Source of the DNA: Acidobacteriota bacterium
Lineage (GTDB): Bacteria > Actinomycetota > Acidimicrobiia > Acidimicrobiales > RAAP-2
NCBI GenBank assembly: GCA_019352075.1
Contig: JABBOA010000002.1
Span: 1,555-40,914, forward strand
Direction: 5' to 3'
Length of the DNA stretch: 39,360 nucleotides
Shown here: positions 9,679-17,018 of the stretch, one piece after another
Numbering within the stretch: position 1 is the first letter of the stretch
How the letters are laid out: every line of letters begins with the position of its first letter
Made by a program: the position numbers and the translations under genes
The notes under the pieces: model-generated
Told to the model about the DNA's origin: nothing
Seen by the model: the letters and a program-made list of their open reading frames with translations, nothing else
The model's database searches: none

Positions 9679-9936
9679 CTATTCTTCCACAACTACAACA
9701 GTTTTCGAGCGCCGCACCATCTCGCTCAGCGCGACGGCGTCGTTTTCGTCGAGAGCGCACCTCAGGGCCCGCGACGCCCGCGCCGGATTGACCCCCGCCG
9801 CGCACTCACCCTCGCGGCACCACCAGACCCCGCGACCAGCGCCGTGACCGAGGTACCATCCCGTTCGCGGTGAACGACCCGCGCGCTGCAGATCGGTCCC
9901 TGGACGGCGTTGACGACACACCACGCAGGTCCTCAC
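9679..9936 (-). CDS. ylxR: YlxR-family RNA-binding protein (DUF448)
   Basis: Small basic protein usually encoded between nusA and infB. The signature RTCVVCRQRRPGTDLQR and the later GRGVWWCREGEC, with its conserved Cys residues, identify the family. At 85 residues it is typical. Its exact role is unsettled; homologues bind RNA or nucleoid DNA and affect RNase P or gene expression in some firmicutes. It lies five bases after the nusA stop. Confidence 0.9.
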   Translation of the reverse strand: MRTCVVCRQRRPGTDLQRAGRSPRTGWYLGHGAGRGVWWCREGECAAGVNPARASRALRCALDENDAVALSEMVRRSKTVVVVEE

Positions 9937-9941
9937 CGGGA

Positions 9942-11171
9942 TTATGCGTCGTCCCCCGTGACATCGACCTCGAGCACTTCAGCCGACGTGCCGTCCTCGT
10001 CCATGACGATTTCGTCCACCACGCGGATCTCGTGCCCCTGGTCGTCGGCCACCACCTTCACCGTCTCTTCGATGAGCGTCACCCCGTCGGTGAACACCTC
10101 GGTCACGGGGTCGAGGTCGTGGGCGTGCTCGTCGTGCACCAGCGTCACGACTTCGTCGACCACGATCCCCTCCTCGGTCCAGACTTCCTCGACGACCTCG
10201 TCCTCGCCCTCGTTCTCGGAGCGAATGTCGATTCGCCAACCGGTGAGTCGCGCGGCGAGTCGGGCGTTCTGGCCCTCCTTGCCAATGGCCAGCGAGAGTT
10301 GCTGGTCGTGAACGATCACCGTCGCGATGCCCTCTTCGTCGTTGAGTTGGACCTCGCGCACGCGTGCCGGGGCCAGGGCGGCCTGGATGAACTCGATCGG
10401 GTCGTCGCTGTAGGGAACGACGTCGATTCGCTCGGAGCGAAGTTCGTTGGTGATATTGCGAACCCGTGAGCCTCGCGCCCCCACGCACGCGCCCACCGGA
10501 TCGACCATCGTGTCGTTGGACGCCACCGCGATCTTGGAGCGGTGTCCGGGCTCTCGCGCCAGTGCCTTGATCTCGACGATGCCGTTGGCGATCTCGGGCA
10601 CCTCGATCTCGAAGAGCTTGGCCACCAGTGCGGGATGGGTGCGACTGACCACGATCTGGGGTCCCTTGTTGGTCTTGCGCACCTCCACGATGTAGACCTT
10701 GACCCTCGCCCCGTGCTCGTAGCGTTCGAAGGCGATCTGCTCGGCCTGGGGCAGCAATGCCTCCACCCGACCCAGGTCGAGCAGGGTGTAACGGTTGTCG
10801 TTCTGCTGGACGGTGCCCGAGACGATGTCGCCCTCGCGATTGGCGAACTCTTCGTACATCTGGCGGCGCTGGATGTCGCGGATCAACTGCATGAGCACCT
10901 GTTTGGCGGTCTGGGCGGCGATGCGCCCGAAGTCCTCGGGCGTGGCGTCCCATTCGCGGGTGACGTTGCCGTCCAAGTCGAGTTCGAGTCCCCACACCTT
11001 GATCTCGCCGGTCTCGGGATTGATCTCGACTTCGGCGTCCTCGGCGGAATCGGGACGTCGCTTGTAGGCCGCCAATAAGGCGTTGGCCAAGGCAATCAGC
11101 AATTCCCCCTCGTCGATGTTCTGGTCACGCGCAATCTGTCCGAGGGCTTCTAAAAATTCGAAATTTGCCAT
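9942..11171 (-). CDS. nusA: Transcription termination/antitermination protein NusA
   Basis: RNA polymerase-associated factor controlling pausing, termination and antitermination. The N-terminal polymerase-binding domain (FLEALGQIARDQNIDEGEL) is followed by an S1 domain (GDIVSGTVQQ) and two KH domains (GACVGARGSRVRNI; LAIGKEGQNARLAARLTGW). After GWRIDIRSE the last 80 or so residues are strongly acidic and Val-rich, and contain two similar segments (VVDEVVTLVHDEHAHDL and LIEETVKVVADDQGHEI). No standard AR repeats are recognised. It starts three bases after rimP. The upstream terminator-like leader may let NusA control its own operon (inference). Confidence 0.95.
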   Translation of the reverse strand: MANFEFLEALGQIARDQNIDEGELLIALANALLAAYKRRPDSAEDAEVEINPETGEIKVWGLELDLDGNVTREWDATPEDFGRIAAQTAKQVLMQLIRDIQRRQMYEEFANREGDIVSGTVQQNDNRYTLLDLGRVEALLPQAEQIAFERYEHGARVKVYIVEVRKTNKGPQIVVSRTHPALVAKLFEIEVPEIANGIVEIKALAREPGHRSKIAVASNDTMVDPVGACVGARGSRVRNITNELRSERIDVVPYSDDPIEFIQAALAPARVREVQLNDEEGIATVIVHDQQLSLAIGKEGQNARLAARLTGWRIDIRSENEGEDEVVEEVWTEEGIVVDEVVTLVHDEHAHDLDPVTEVFTDGVTLIEETVKVVADDQGHEIRVVDEIVMDEDGTSAEVLEVDVTGDDA

Positions 11172-11174
11172 GTC

Positions 11175-11669
11175 TTAGCCTTTCTTGCTCGTGGTTGTGG
11201 AGGGTTTTCCCCGCGAGGGCGACGGCTTGGCCTCGCCACCCCACTGAAACACCGTGCGTGCGCGTTCGATCGACTCGATCCGCACGTGGACTTCGCCGGC
11301 CGACTGGTCCTCGAGCATCACCGTGGTCGCCGTGACGTCGCGTAACGTCCCCTCCAGGCGCCGGGTCGGCTCGTCCGCGCGGCGCTCTCGAAGGGTGACC
11401 ACCTCGCCCACGGCCGATCGAAAATGCTCCACGGTACGCAGCCGCCGCTCGAGTCCGGGACTCGACACGTCCAGCGTGAAACGACCGGGAATCGGGTCGT
11501 TCAGGTCCAACCACTCCGAGATTGCCCGGTTCGCCCTGGTCAATTCCTCTAAATCGACGCCGCCGGCGCGGTTCACCGTCACGTTCAAGGTCCCCTTGGT
11601 GAGCTCTAGGTCGTAAAGTTCAAGTCCCAGGTTGGATAAGAGCGAGCGCAATGGGGTCTCTAGTTCCAT
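11175..11669 (-). CDS. rimP: Ribosome maturation factor RimP
   Basis: Needed for early 30S assembly. Recognised by LGLELYDLEL, VNRAGGVDLEELTRANRAIS and the hallmark LDVSSPGLERRLRTVEHF. The 164-residue protein has the N-terminal alpha/beta and C-terminal SH3-like domains, with a basic tail (SRGKPSTTTSKKG). The ATG at 11669 has a strong AGGAGAGG Shine-Dalgarno. It is the first gene of the rimP-nusA-infB cluster and lies directly behind an intrinsic terminator and a promoter. Confidence 0.93.
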   Translation of the reverse strand: MELETPLRSLLSNLGLELYDLELTKGTLNVTVNRAGGVDLEELTRANRAISEWLDLNDPIPGRFTLDVSSPGLERRLRTVEHFRSAVGEVVTLRERRADEPTRRLEGTLRDVTATTVMLEDQSAGEVHVRIESIERARTVFQWGGEAKPSPSRGKPSTTTSKKG

Positions 11670-11701
11670 GCCTCTCCTCTCTATGCCACCAGTGTCGGGA
11701 C

Positions 11702-11733
11702 AAAGAAAAAGCGCGGGCCCGAGGCCCGCGCTT
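11702..11733 (-). terminator. Intrinsic terminator upstream of rimP (proS end / possible attenuator)
   Basis: On the minus strand AAGCGCGGGCC-TCG-GGCCCGCGCTT forms an 11-bp stem with a three-base loop, followed by TTTCTTTG. This is the only classical U-tailed terminator seen in the window. It lies 123 bases after the proS stop but also downstream of the strong promoter at 11772-11800, so it could both end proS transcripts and attenuate the rimP operon. Confidence 0.85.
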
Positions 11734-11771
11734 AAACGAGTCCAAACGTCCTGAGCGGACTGTCGCGCTCA

Positions 11772-11800
11772 ATTGTAGCAGTTGGGCCCTCCAGAGACAA
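11772..11800 (-). promoter_or_regulatory. Housekeeping-sigma promoter for the rimP-nusA-infB operon
   Basis: TTGTCT (11800-11795), 17-base spacer, TACAAT (11777-11772) on the minus strand is the best sigma-70-like promoter in the window. The predicted start is near 11765, giving a leader of nearly 100 bases before rimP that contains the terminator at 11702-11733. An inverted repeat TGAGCG-N8-CGCTCA (11752-11771) spans the start site. Confidence 0.7.
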
Positions 11801-11855
11801 CCGTGTCCTCGAGGGGTCACCCTCCCCCTTGACGCCTCGTGACGAGGGTAAAGGT

Positions 11856-13268
11856 CTAATAGGACCGGGCGATGATGGCCATCAGGCCCGATTCACGCTC
11901 GTTCTCGGGCATGGTGCCGTCGGATCGCTGCAGGCAGCGAACGGTCATGGCCTCCGCCTTGAGGCGCGCCTCACCCTCCTCGCCCACCTCGTGCCACGCG
12001 ACGCGCGCGAAACCGGTCTGGGCGGCCTCGATGGCCCGATCCAAGTCGGGCACCGTGATCGTGTGCGCATCGCGGAAGTCGCGGGCCGCGCGCCACATGT
12101 CGCCCTGGATGTCGTCGACCAGTGACTGCGCGAGGGCGGGCGCCTCGGCGACGGGCACCGCGGCCTTCTCGCCCGTGTCACGGCGCACGACGGTCACCAG
12201 ACCCTGGACCAGGTCGCGAGGTCCCACCTCGATGCGCACGGGCACGCCCTTCACCTCCCAGTCCGTCACCCGTCGGCCGAAACTCCCGCGCTTGCCGTCG
12301 TCCACCAGTGCGCGCAGCCGCGCCGCGGTCAGTTCGCCGTGCAGGGCCTGGCAGGCCGTCAACACCGTCTCGTCCTCGCGCACGGCGATCACCACGACCT
12401 GCGTCGGCGCCAGCGCGGGCGGCACCACCAGTCCACGATCGTCGCCGTGCGCCATGATGAGCCCCCCCACCAGTCGCGTCGACGCGCCCCAGGAGGTGGT
12501 GTAGCACAATTGCGCCTGGCCCTCCTCGCTCTGGTAGAAGATGTCGAAGGCCCGAGCGAAGTTCTGGCCCAGTTCGTGCGAGGTGGCCATCTGCAATGCC
12601 TTGCCGTCGCGCATCATGCCCTCGCAGGTCATGGTGTTGGTGGCCCCGGCGAAACGCTCACTCGGCGGCTTGATACCCAAGAAGGTGGGGACGGCCAGGA
12701 CCTTTTCCAAGAAGTCGTTGTAGACCTCCATATGGATCTTCATCGCGTAGTCCGACGCGTCACGCGCGCTCGCGTGGGCGGTGTGACCCTCCTGCCACAA
12801 GAACTCCGACGAACGCAGGAACAGTCGAGGACGTAACTCCCAGCGCACCACGTTGGCCCACTGATTCAACAGCAAGGGTAGATCACGATAACTCTGGATC
12901 CACTTGGCCATGAATTCGCCGATGACGGTCTCCGACGTCGGACGTACCACCACCGGCTCGGCGAGCTTCTCGCCGCCAGCGTGGGTCACCACCGCGAGTT
13001 CGGGGCTGAAGCCTTCGACGTGTTCGGCCTCCTTCGAGAGATAGCTCTCGGGGATGAAGAGGGGGAAATACGCGTTCTGCGCCCCGGCGAGTTTGATCCG
13101 CTCGTCGATAGCGGACTGGATCCGTTCCCAGATGGCGTAGCCGTAGGGGCGGATCACCATGGTGCCGCGCACGGGACCGTTGTCGGCCATCTCCGCCTTG
13201 GCCACCACGTCCTGGTACCACTGCGGGAAATCTTCGTTCTGGGGGGTCAAGACACTGGGACCGGCCAC
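11856..13268 (-). CDS. proS: Prolyl-tRNA synthetase, archaeal/eukaryotic type
   Basis: Charges tRNA-Pro with proline. The N-terminus LTPQNEDFPQWYQDVV, then GTMVIRPYGYAIWE, RPTSETVIGEF and RWELRPRLFLRSSEFLWQEGH, are typical of the archaeal-type enzyme. At about 470 residues it lacks the INS editing insertion of the roughly 570-residue bacterial-type enzyme, and it ends in the type-specific C-terminal Tyr (ARSY). The track begins at ATG 13280. I prefer GTG 13268 (MAGPSVLTP) because AGGAGA lies just before it and homologues start there. A TAGGCT box at 13293-13298 suggests its own promoter after ispG. It is the last gene of the rpsB-proS cluster. Confidence 0.93.
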   Translation of the reverse strand: MAGPSVLTPQNEDFPQWYQDVVAKAEMADNGPVRGTMVIRPYGYAIWERIQSAIDERIKLAGAQNAYFPLFIPESYLSKEAEHVEGFSPELAVVTHAGGEKLAEPVVVRPTSETVIGEFMAKWIQSYRDLPLLLNQWANVVRWELRPRLFLRSSEFLWQEGHTAHASARDASDYAMKIHMEVYNDFLEKVLAVPTFLGIKPPSERFAGATNTMTCEGMMRDGKALQMATSHELGQNFARAFDIFYQSEEGQAQLCYTTSWGASTRLVGGLIMAHGDDRGLVVPPALAPTQVVVIAVREDETVLTACQALHGELTAARLRALVDDGKRGSFGRRVTDWEVKGVPVRIEVGPRDLVQGLVTVVRRDTGEKAAVPVAEAPALAQSLVDDIQGDMWRAARDFRDAHTITVPDLDRAIEAAQTGFARVAWHEVGEEGEARLKAEAMTVRCLQRSDGTMPENERESGLMAIIARSY

Positions 13269-13292
13269 GTTTCTCCTCATCGACGTGGAACG

Positions 13293-13298
13293 AGCCTA
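13293..13298 (-). promoter_or_regulatory. Candidate -10 box for proS
   Basis: TAGGCT on the minus strand lies in the 54-bp gap between the ispG stop and the preferred proS GTG. A start about seven bases downstream would give a short leader carrying the AGGAGA ribosome-binding site. No -35 is obvious. The hexamer is identical to the nadD box. Confidence 0.4.
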
Positions 13299-13322
13299 GT
13301 GAATCGCCACGGGGCGCTGCGT

Positions 13323-14552
13323 TCAGTGCTCGTCGCGTCGGCGAATGCGCTCGATGATCTGCGTCGCGTTGTTCGCGTCGGCGCCCTTCGCGTCCAACAG
13401 GGCGGCCCGGTCGGCGGCCGCGGCGGCCGGCGCCGTCTCGTCGCGGGCGGCGAGGCGGGCCTCGATACCCTCCTTGGCGATCTTGCGGGCCTCGTCCACC
13501 AGCGCCTCGACCATCTCGTCTTCAGGGACCACCCGAATGATCTCACCTCGGATGAAGAGATGTCCCCGGTGCTTGCCCGCCGCGATGCCGAGGTCCGCGT
13601 GGCGGGCCTCTCCGGGTCCGTTGACCACGCAACCCATCACCGCCACCTGGATTGGGATGTCGAGTTCGGCGAGCGCCGCCTGCGCCTGGGTCGCCACAGC
13701 GATCACGTCCACCTCGGCGCGGCCACAACTGGGACAAGCGATGAGGTCGAGTCCCGATCGCTCGCGCAGGCCCAGAACTTCGAGCAACTGACGGCCCGCC
13801 TTCGCCTCCTCCACCGGATCGGCGGTCAGCGAATAGCGCAGGGTGTCGCCGATACCCTCGGCCAGCAGCGTCGCGATGCCCGCGGTCCCCTTGAGCAAGC
13901 CGCCGGGCAGCGGGCCCGCTTCGGTCACGCCGAGGTGCAGCGGATGGTCGAAGGTGTCAGCGGCCAGGCGGTACGCCGCGATCATCGTCGCGACCGACGA
14001 CGCCTTGACCGAGATCTTGACGTCGTCAAAGCCGACCTCCTGGAAATAGGCGAGTTCGACGCGAGCCGACTCCACGAGGGCCTCGGGGGTCGCACCACCG
14101 AAACGCTCGTAGATGTCGGGGTGCAGGCTGCCGGCGTTCACGCCGATACGAATCGGCACTCCGCGATCGCGCGCCTCACTGGCGACCAGTCGGATCTCTT
14201 CGGGCTTGCGAAGGTTCCCCGGATTGAGACGCAGCCCGTGCACGCCCGCGTCCAGGGCCGCCAGTGCCATCTCCACGTGGAAATGGATGTCCGCGACGAT
14301 CGGCACCGGTGAGCGCGGCACGATCTGGGCGAGCCCCTCGGCGGCGGCACGCTCGTTGCACGTGCACCGCACGATGTCCGCGCCGGCTCCGGCCAGGGCG
14401 TAGATCTGGGCGAGCGTGGCCTCGACGTCGGCGGTCTTGGTCGTCGTCATCGACTGGACGGAGATCGGCGCGTCACCTCCCACCTTCACCGAGCCAACGG
14501 CGATCTGACGCGTGAGGCGACGAGGGGACAAGGAACTGGCAGTGACATCCAC
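13323..14552 (-). CDS. ispG: 4-hydroxy-3-methylbut-2-enyl-diphosphate synthase (IspG/GcpE)
   Basis: [4Fe-4S] enzyme of the MEP isoprenoid pathway, converting MEcPP to HMBPP. The TIM-barrel half starts RQIAVGSVKVGGDAPISVQSMT and includes VADIHFH and GLRLNPGN. The cluster cysteines are visible in CPSCGR and MGCVVNGPGEA. The 409 residues include an Ala-rich extension of about 40 residues ending RRRDEH. It shares an operon with dxr, another MEP enzyme, with rseP between them. The GTG at 14552 has CAGAAT six bases upstream, a weaker version of the leaderless pattern. Confidence 0.95.
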   Translation of the reverse strand: MDVTASSLSPRRLTRQIAVGSVKVGGDAPISVQSMTTTKTADVEATLAQIYALAGAGADIVRCTCNERAAAEGLAQIVPRSPVPIVADIHFHVEMALAALDAGVHGLRLNPGNLRKPEEIRLVASEARDRGVPIRIGVNAGSLHPDIYERFGGATPEALVESARVELAYFQEVGFDDVKISVKASSVATMIAAYRLAADTFDHPLHLGVTEAGPLPGGLLKGTAGIATLLAEGIGDTLRYSLTADPVEEAKAGRQLLEVLGLRERSGLDLIACPSCGRAEVDVIAVATQAQAALAELDIPIQVAVMGCVVNGPGEARHADLGIAAGKHRGHLFIRGEIIRVVPEDEMVEALVDEARKIAKEGIEARLAARDETAPAAAAADRAALLDAKGADANNATQIIERIRRRDEH

Positions 14553-14590
14553 CCCACCATTCTGCCGTGCGCGAGGACGCGCGTGATCAC

Positions 14591-15856
14591 CTAATTGAAG
14601 GGATTGGTGATGGGGTAGACGATGTCCAAGTACAGGGTGAAGGCGAACAGCACGGCCAGCACCCCGACGAAGGCCACCACGATCGGGGTCAACTTGTTGA
14701 TATCCGCGTGATACGGCGCCCCGCGTCGACCACGTTGACGGATCCGCTCGTAGGTCGCGACGGCCACGTAACCCCCGTCCAGGGGCAGCATCGGCAGCAT
14801 GTTCATCACTCCGACGAAGACGTTGAGGGTGATCAAGATGTAGAGGAAGACCTGTAGGTTCGACTGCGCCGCCTGGTCCGCCAGACGCACCACGCCGACA
14901 ATGGACACCGGGCGCGTCGTCTGAGACGTGGTCGACTTCGCCGCCGACGGCGTGACGACCTGGTGCAGGAGGTTGGCGAACTCCCCGGGCGAGAACACGT
15001 GGACCAGGGCGTGTGCGGCCTGGTCGACGGTGCGCGCCACCATGGTCACCGAAGCGGGAATCGCAGCGAGGTAACCCGAGCGCACCGTGGGATTGGTGAG
15101 TTGGATCCCCAGGAGGCCCACTGGTTGGGGACCGCTCACCTCGGGTTTGCCGTTCACCAGGACCCGTCGGCCGTCGATCGGGGTCGCGCGCAGCACCACG
15201 TCACGTCCCGCGCGACGAACCGTGAGGGAGATCTCATGACCGGCGTTGGCGTGGATGGTGGCGTCGAGGATCGCCATACCGTTGACCCGGTGTCCGTCGA
15301 TGCTCACGATCTCGTCACCGATTCGTAGTCCGGCCAGCTGACCCGCCGTCTGGGCGTGGCCCTGCCAGTGCGTGAAACCGTCGATGCTCACCCGCTGGGC
15401 GTCGGCATGGCCGACGAACACCAGCGCCCCGTAGGCGAGCAGGAGCGCCATCACGACGTGCATCAATGAACCGGCGGATGCGAAGAGGACCTTGCGCGGG
15501 TACGACGCGGACCGGTAGGTCCGCTTCTCGTCGTCGGGTTCGATCTTGTCGTACCAGGTCATCCCGGGCACTTTGACGTAGCCACCCAGCAGGAGCGCCC
15601 GGATGCCGTAGCGGGTCTCACCGCGCGTCGTGGACCAGAGGACGGGTCCAAAACCGACGAAGAAATCGGTCACCTCCATCCCCGCGCGTTTGGCGGTGAT
15701 GAAGTGACCGAACTCGTGCCCCATGACCATGGCGATCACCAGGAACAACACCAGGGGCAACGCCCATCCCCAGAGCCAGGTCATGGCGGCGATGACCACG
15801 ACCGATCCCACCAACAACGTGTAGACCGAGGTGCGCGACGACTCGTTTTGCATCAC
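14591..15856 (-). CDS. rseP: RseP-family site-2 intramembrane metalloprotease
   Basis: Membrane zinc protease that cleaves anti-sigma factors or other membrane proteins. The zinc motif HEFGH is at about residues 47-51 inside the first hydrophobic segments. A periplasmic-side PDZ domain (LAGLRIGDEIVSIDGHRVNG) follows, then further membrane helices carrying NMLPMLPLDGG, the second active-site motif. At 421 residues it is a standard M50B protein. The start overlaps the dxr stop (GTGA; an ATG follows immediately). Its place between dxr and ispG is the common actinobacterial order. The substrate cannot be told from sequence. Confidence 0.93.
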   Translation of the reverse strand: MMQNESSRTSVYTLLVGSVVVIAAMTWLWGWALPLVLFLVIAMVMGHEFGHFITAKRAGMEVTDFFVGFGPVLWSTTRGETRYGIRALLLGGYVKVPGMTWYDKIEPDDEKRTYRSASYPRKVLFASAGSLMHVVMALLLAYGALVFVGHADAQRVSIDGFTHWQGHAQTAGQLAGLRIGDEIVSIDGHRVNGMAILDATIHANAGHEISLTVRRAGRDVVLRATPIDGRRVLVNGKPEVSGPQPVGLLGIQLTNPTVRSGYLAAIPASVTMVARTVDQAAHALVHVFSPGEFANLLHQVVTPSAAKSTTSQTTRPVSIVGVVRLADQAAQSNLQVFLYILITLNVFVGVMNMLPMLPLDGGYVAVATYERIRQRGRRGAPYHADINKLTPIVVAFVGVLAVLFAFTLYLDIVYPITNPFN

Positions 15857-17016
15857 TGGGGCAGGTTAGCGTGAGTGATTCGCCGCGCCATCGCGTCGTT
15901 CTCGACCACCGCGTCGAGGTCGACGAGGGGGTCATCGACGTAGTCATCCATGGTGCGCGACACCAGGTCCACGATGTCCGACCACCCGATGCGCTCCTCG
16001 AGGAACGCGTCGACGCACACCTCGTTGGCCGCCGACAACCACGCCGCCGCCGCGCCGCCGCGCCGCGCCGCGGCGTAGGCCAGGTCCAGTGCCGGAAAGG
16101 CGTCGCGGTCCGGCGGTTCGAAATCGAGCCGCAGCGACGTCGTGAAGTCGAGTCGTCCCCAGTGATGGGCCATTCGCTCCGGGGCCCCCAGGCAGTAAGC
16201 GATGGCCAGGCGCATGTCGGGTCGCGACAGCTGGGCCAGCACCGCGCCGTCGACGTACTCGACCATCGAATGGACGATGGACTGTGGGTGCACGACGACG
16301 TCGATGCGCTCGACCTCGATCCCGAAGAGGGCGGAGGCCTCGAGCACCTCGAGCCCCTTGTTCATGAGGGTCGACGAGTCGATGGTGATCTTGGGCCCCA
16401 TGCGCCACGTGGGGTGGGCCAACGCGTCGCGTTTGCTCGCGCGCGACAGTTGGGTGCGACTCCAGCCGCGAAACGGCCCCCCCGACGCGGTGAGGAGCAG
16501 GCGCGACACGTCGGGGTGCCCCACGTCGCTCGATCCCGCCAGACATTGATGGATGGCGCAGTGCTCGGAGTCGACGGGCAGGATTTGCGCACCCGGCGTG
16601 GCGCGGGCGTGGGCCACCACCGGGGCGGCGGCGATGAGTGACTCCTTGTTGGCCAGCGCCAGGCGCGCCCCGGCCTCGAGCGTCGCGAGGGTGACCGGCA
16701 GTCCGGCAAAACCCATGACGGCGTTGACGACCACGTCGACGTCCGCGCAGAGCTCCCGTAACCCCCGCTCGCCCACGACGACGTCCACGTCGTTGGCCAC
16801 CAGTGCCGTGAGGCGTCGCCGGTCGCCGTCCTCGTTCACGCCCACCCGACGGACGCCAAACTCGTTGACCAGGGCCGCGAGTTCCTCGATCCGCCGACCT
16901 GCGGACAGTGCCACGAGTTCGAAGCGATCGGGCTCGCGTCGTAGGACCTCGATGGTCTGGGTGCCGATCGAACCCGTCGCCCCCATGAGCGCGACGCGCG
17001 TGCGTGAGACACCCAT
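15853..17016 (-). CDS. dxr: 1-deoxy-D-xylulose 5-phosphate reductoisomerase
   Basis: Second step of the MEP pathway, NADPH-dependent conversion of DXP to MEP. The N-terminal Rossmann motif GATGSIGTQTIEVL is at about residues 10-23. The metal/substrate region reads PVDSEHCAIHQCL, then LTASGGPFRGW, with SSTLMNKGLEVLEA beyond. The 387-residue length is typical. It begins two bases after the cdsA stop and its stop overlaps the rseP start by four bases. Confidence 0.96.
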   Translation of the reverse strand: MGVSRTRVALMGATGSIGTQTIEVLRREPDRFELVALSAGRRIEELAALVNEFGVRRVGVNEDGDRRRLTALVANDVDVVVGERGLRELCADVDVVVNAVMGFAGLPVTLATLEAGARLALANKESLIAAAPVVAHARATPGAQILPVDSEHCAIHQCLAGSSDVGHPDVSRLLLTASGGPFRGWSRTQLSRASKRDALAHPTWRMGPKITIDSSTLMNKGLEVLEASALFGIEVERIDVVVHPQSIVHSMVEYVDGAVLAQLSRPDMRLAIAYCLGAPERMAHHWGRLDFTTSLRLDFEPPDRDAFPALDLAYAAARRGGAAAAWLSAANEVCVDAFLEERIGWSDIVDLVSRTMDDYVDDPLVDLDAVVENDAMARRITHANLPQ

Positions 17017-17018
17017 GG

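Noticed and set aside
8095-9873. 592-codon plus-strand ORF antisense to infB and ylxR
   Set aside because: Arg/Thr/His-rich random-looking translation, no ribosome-binding site, fully opposite to well-conserved genes. It is a high-GC shadow frame.
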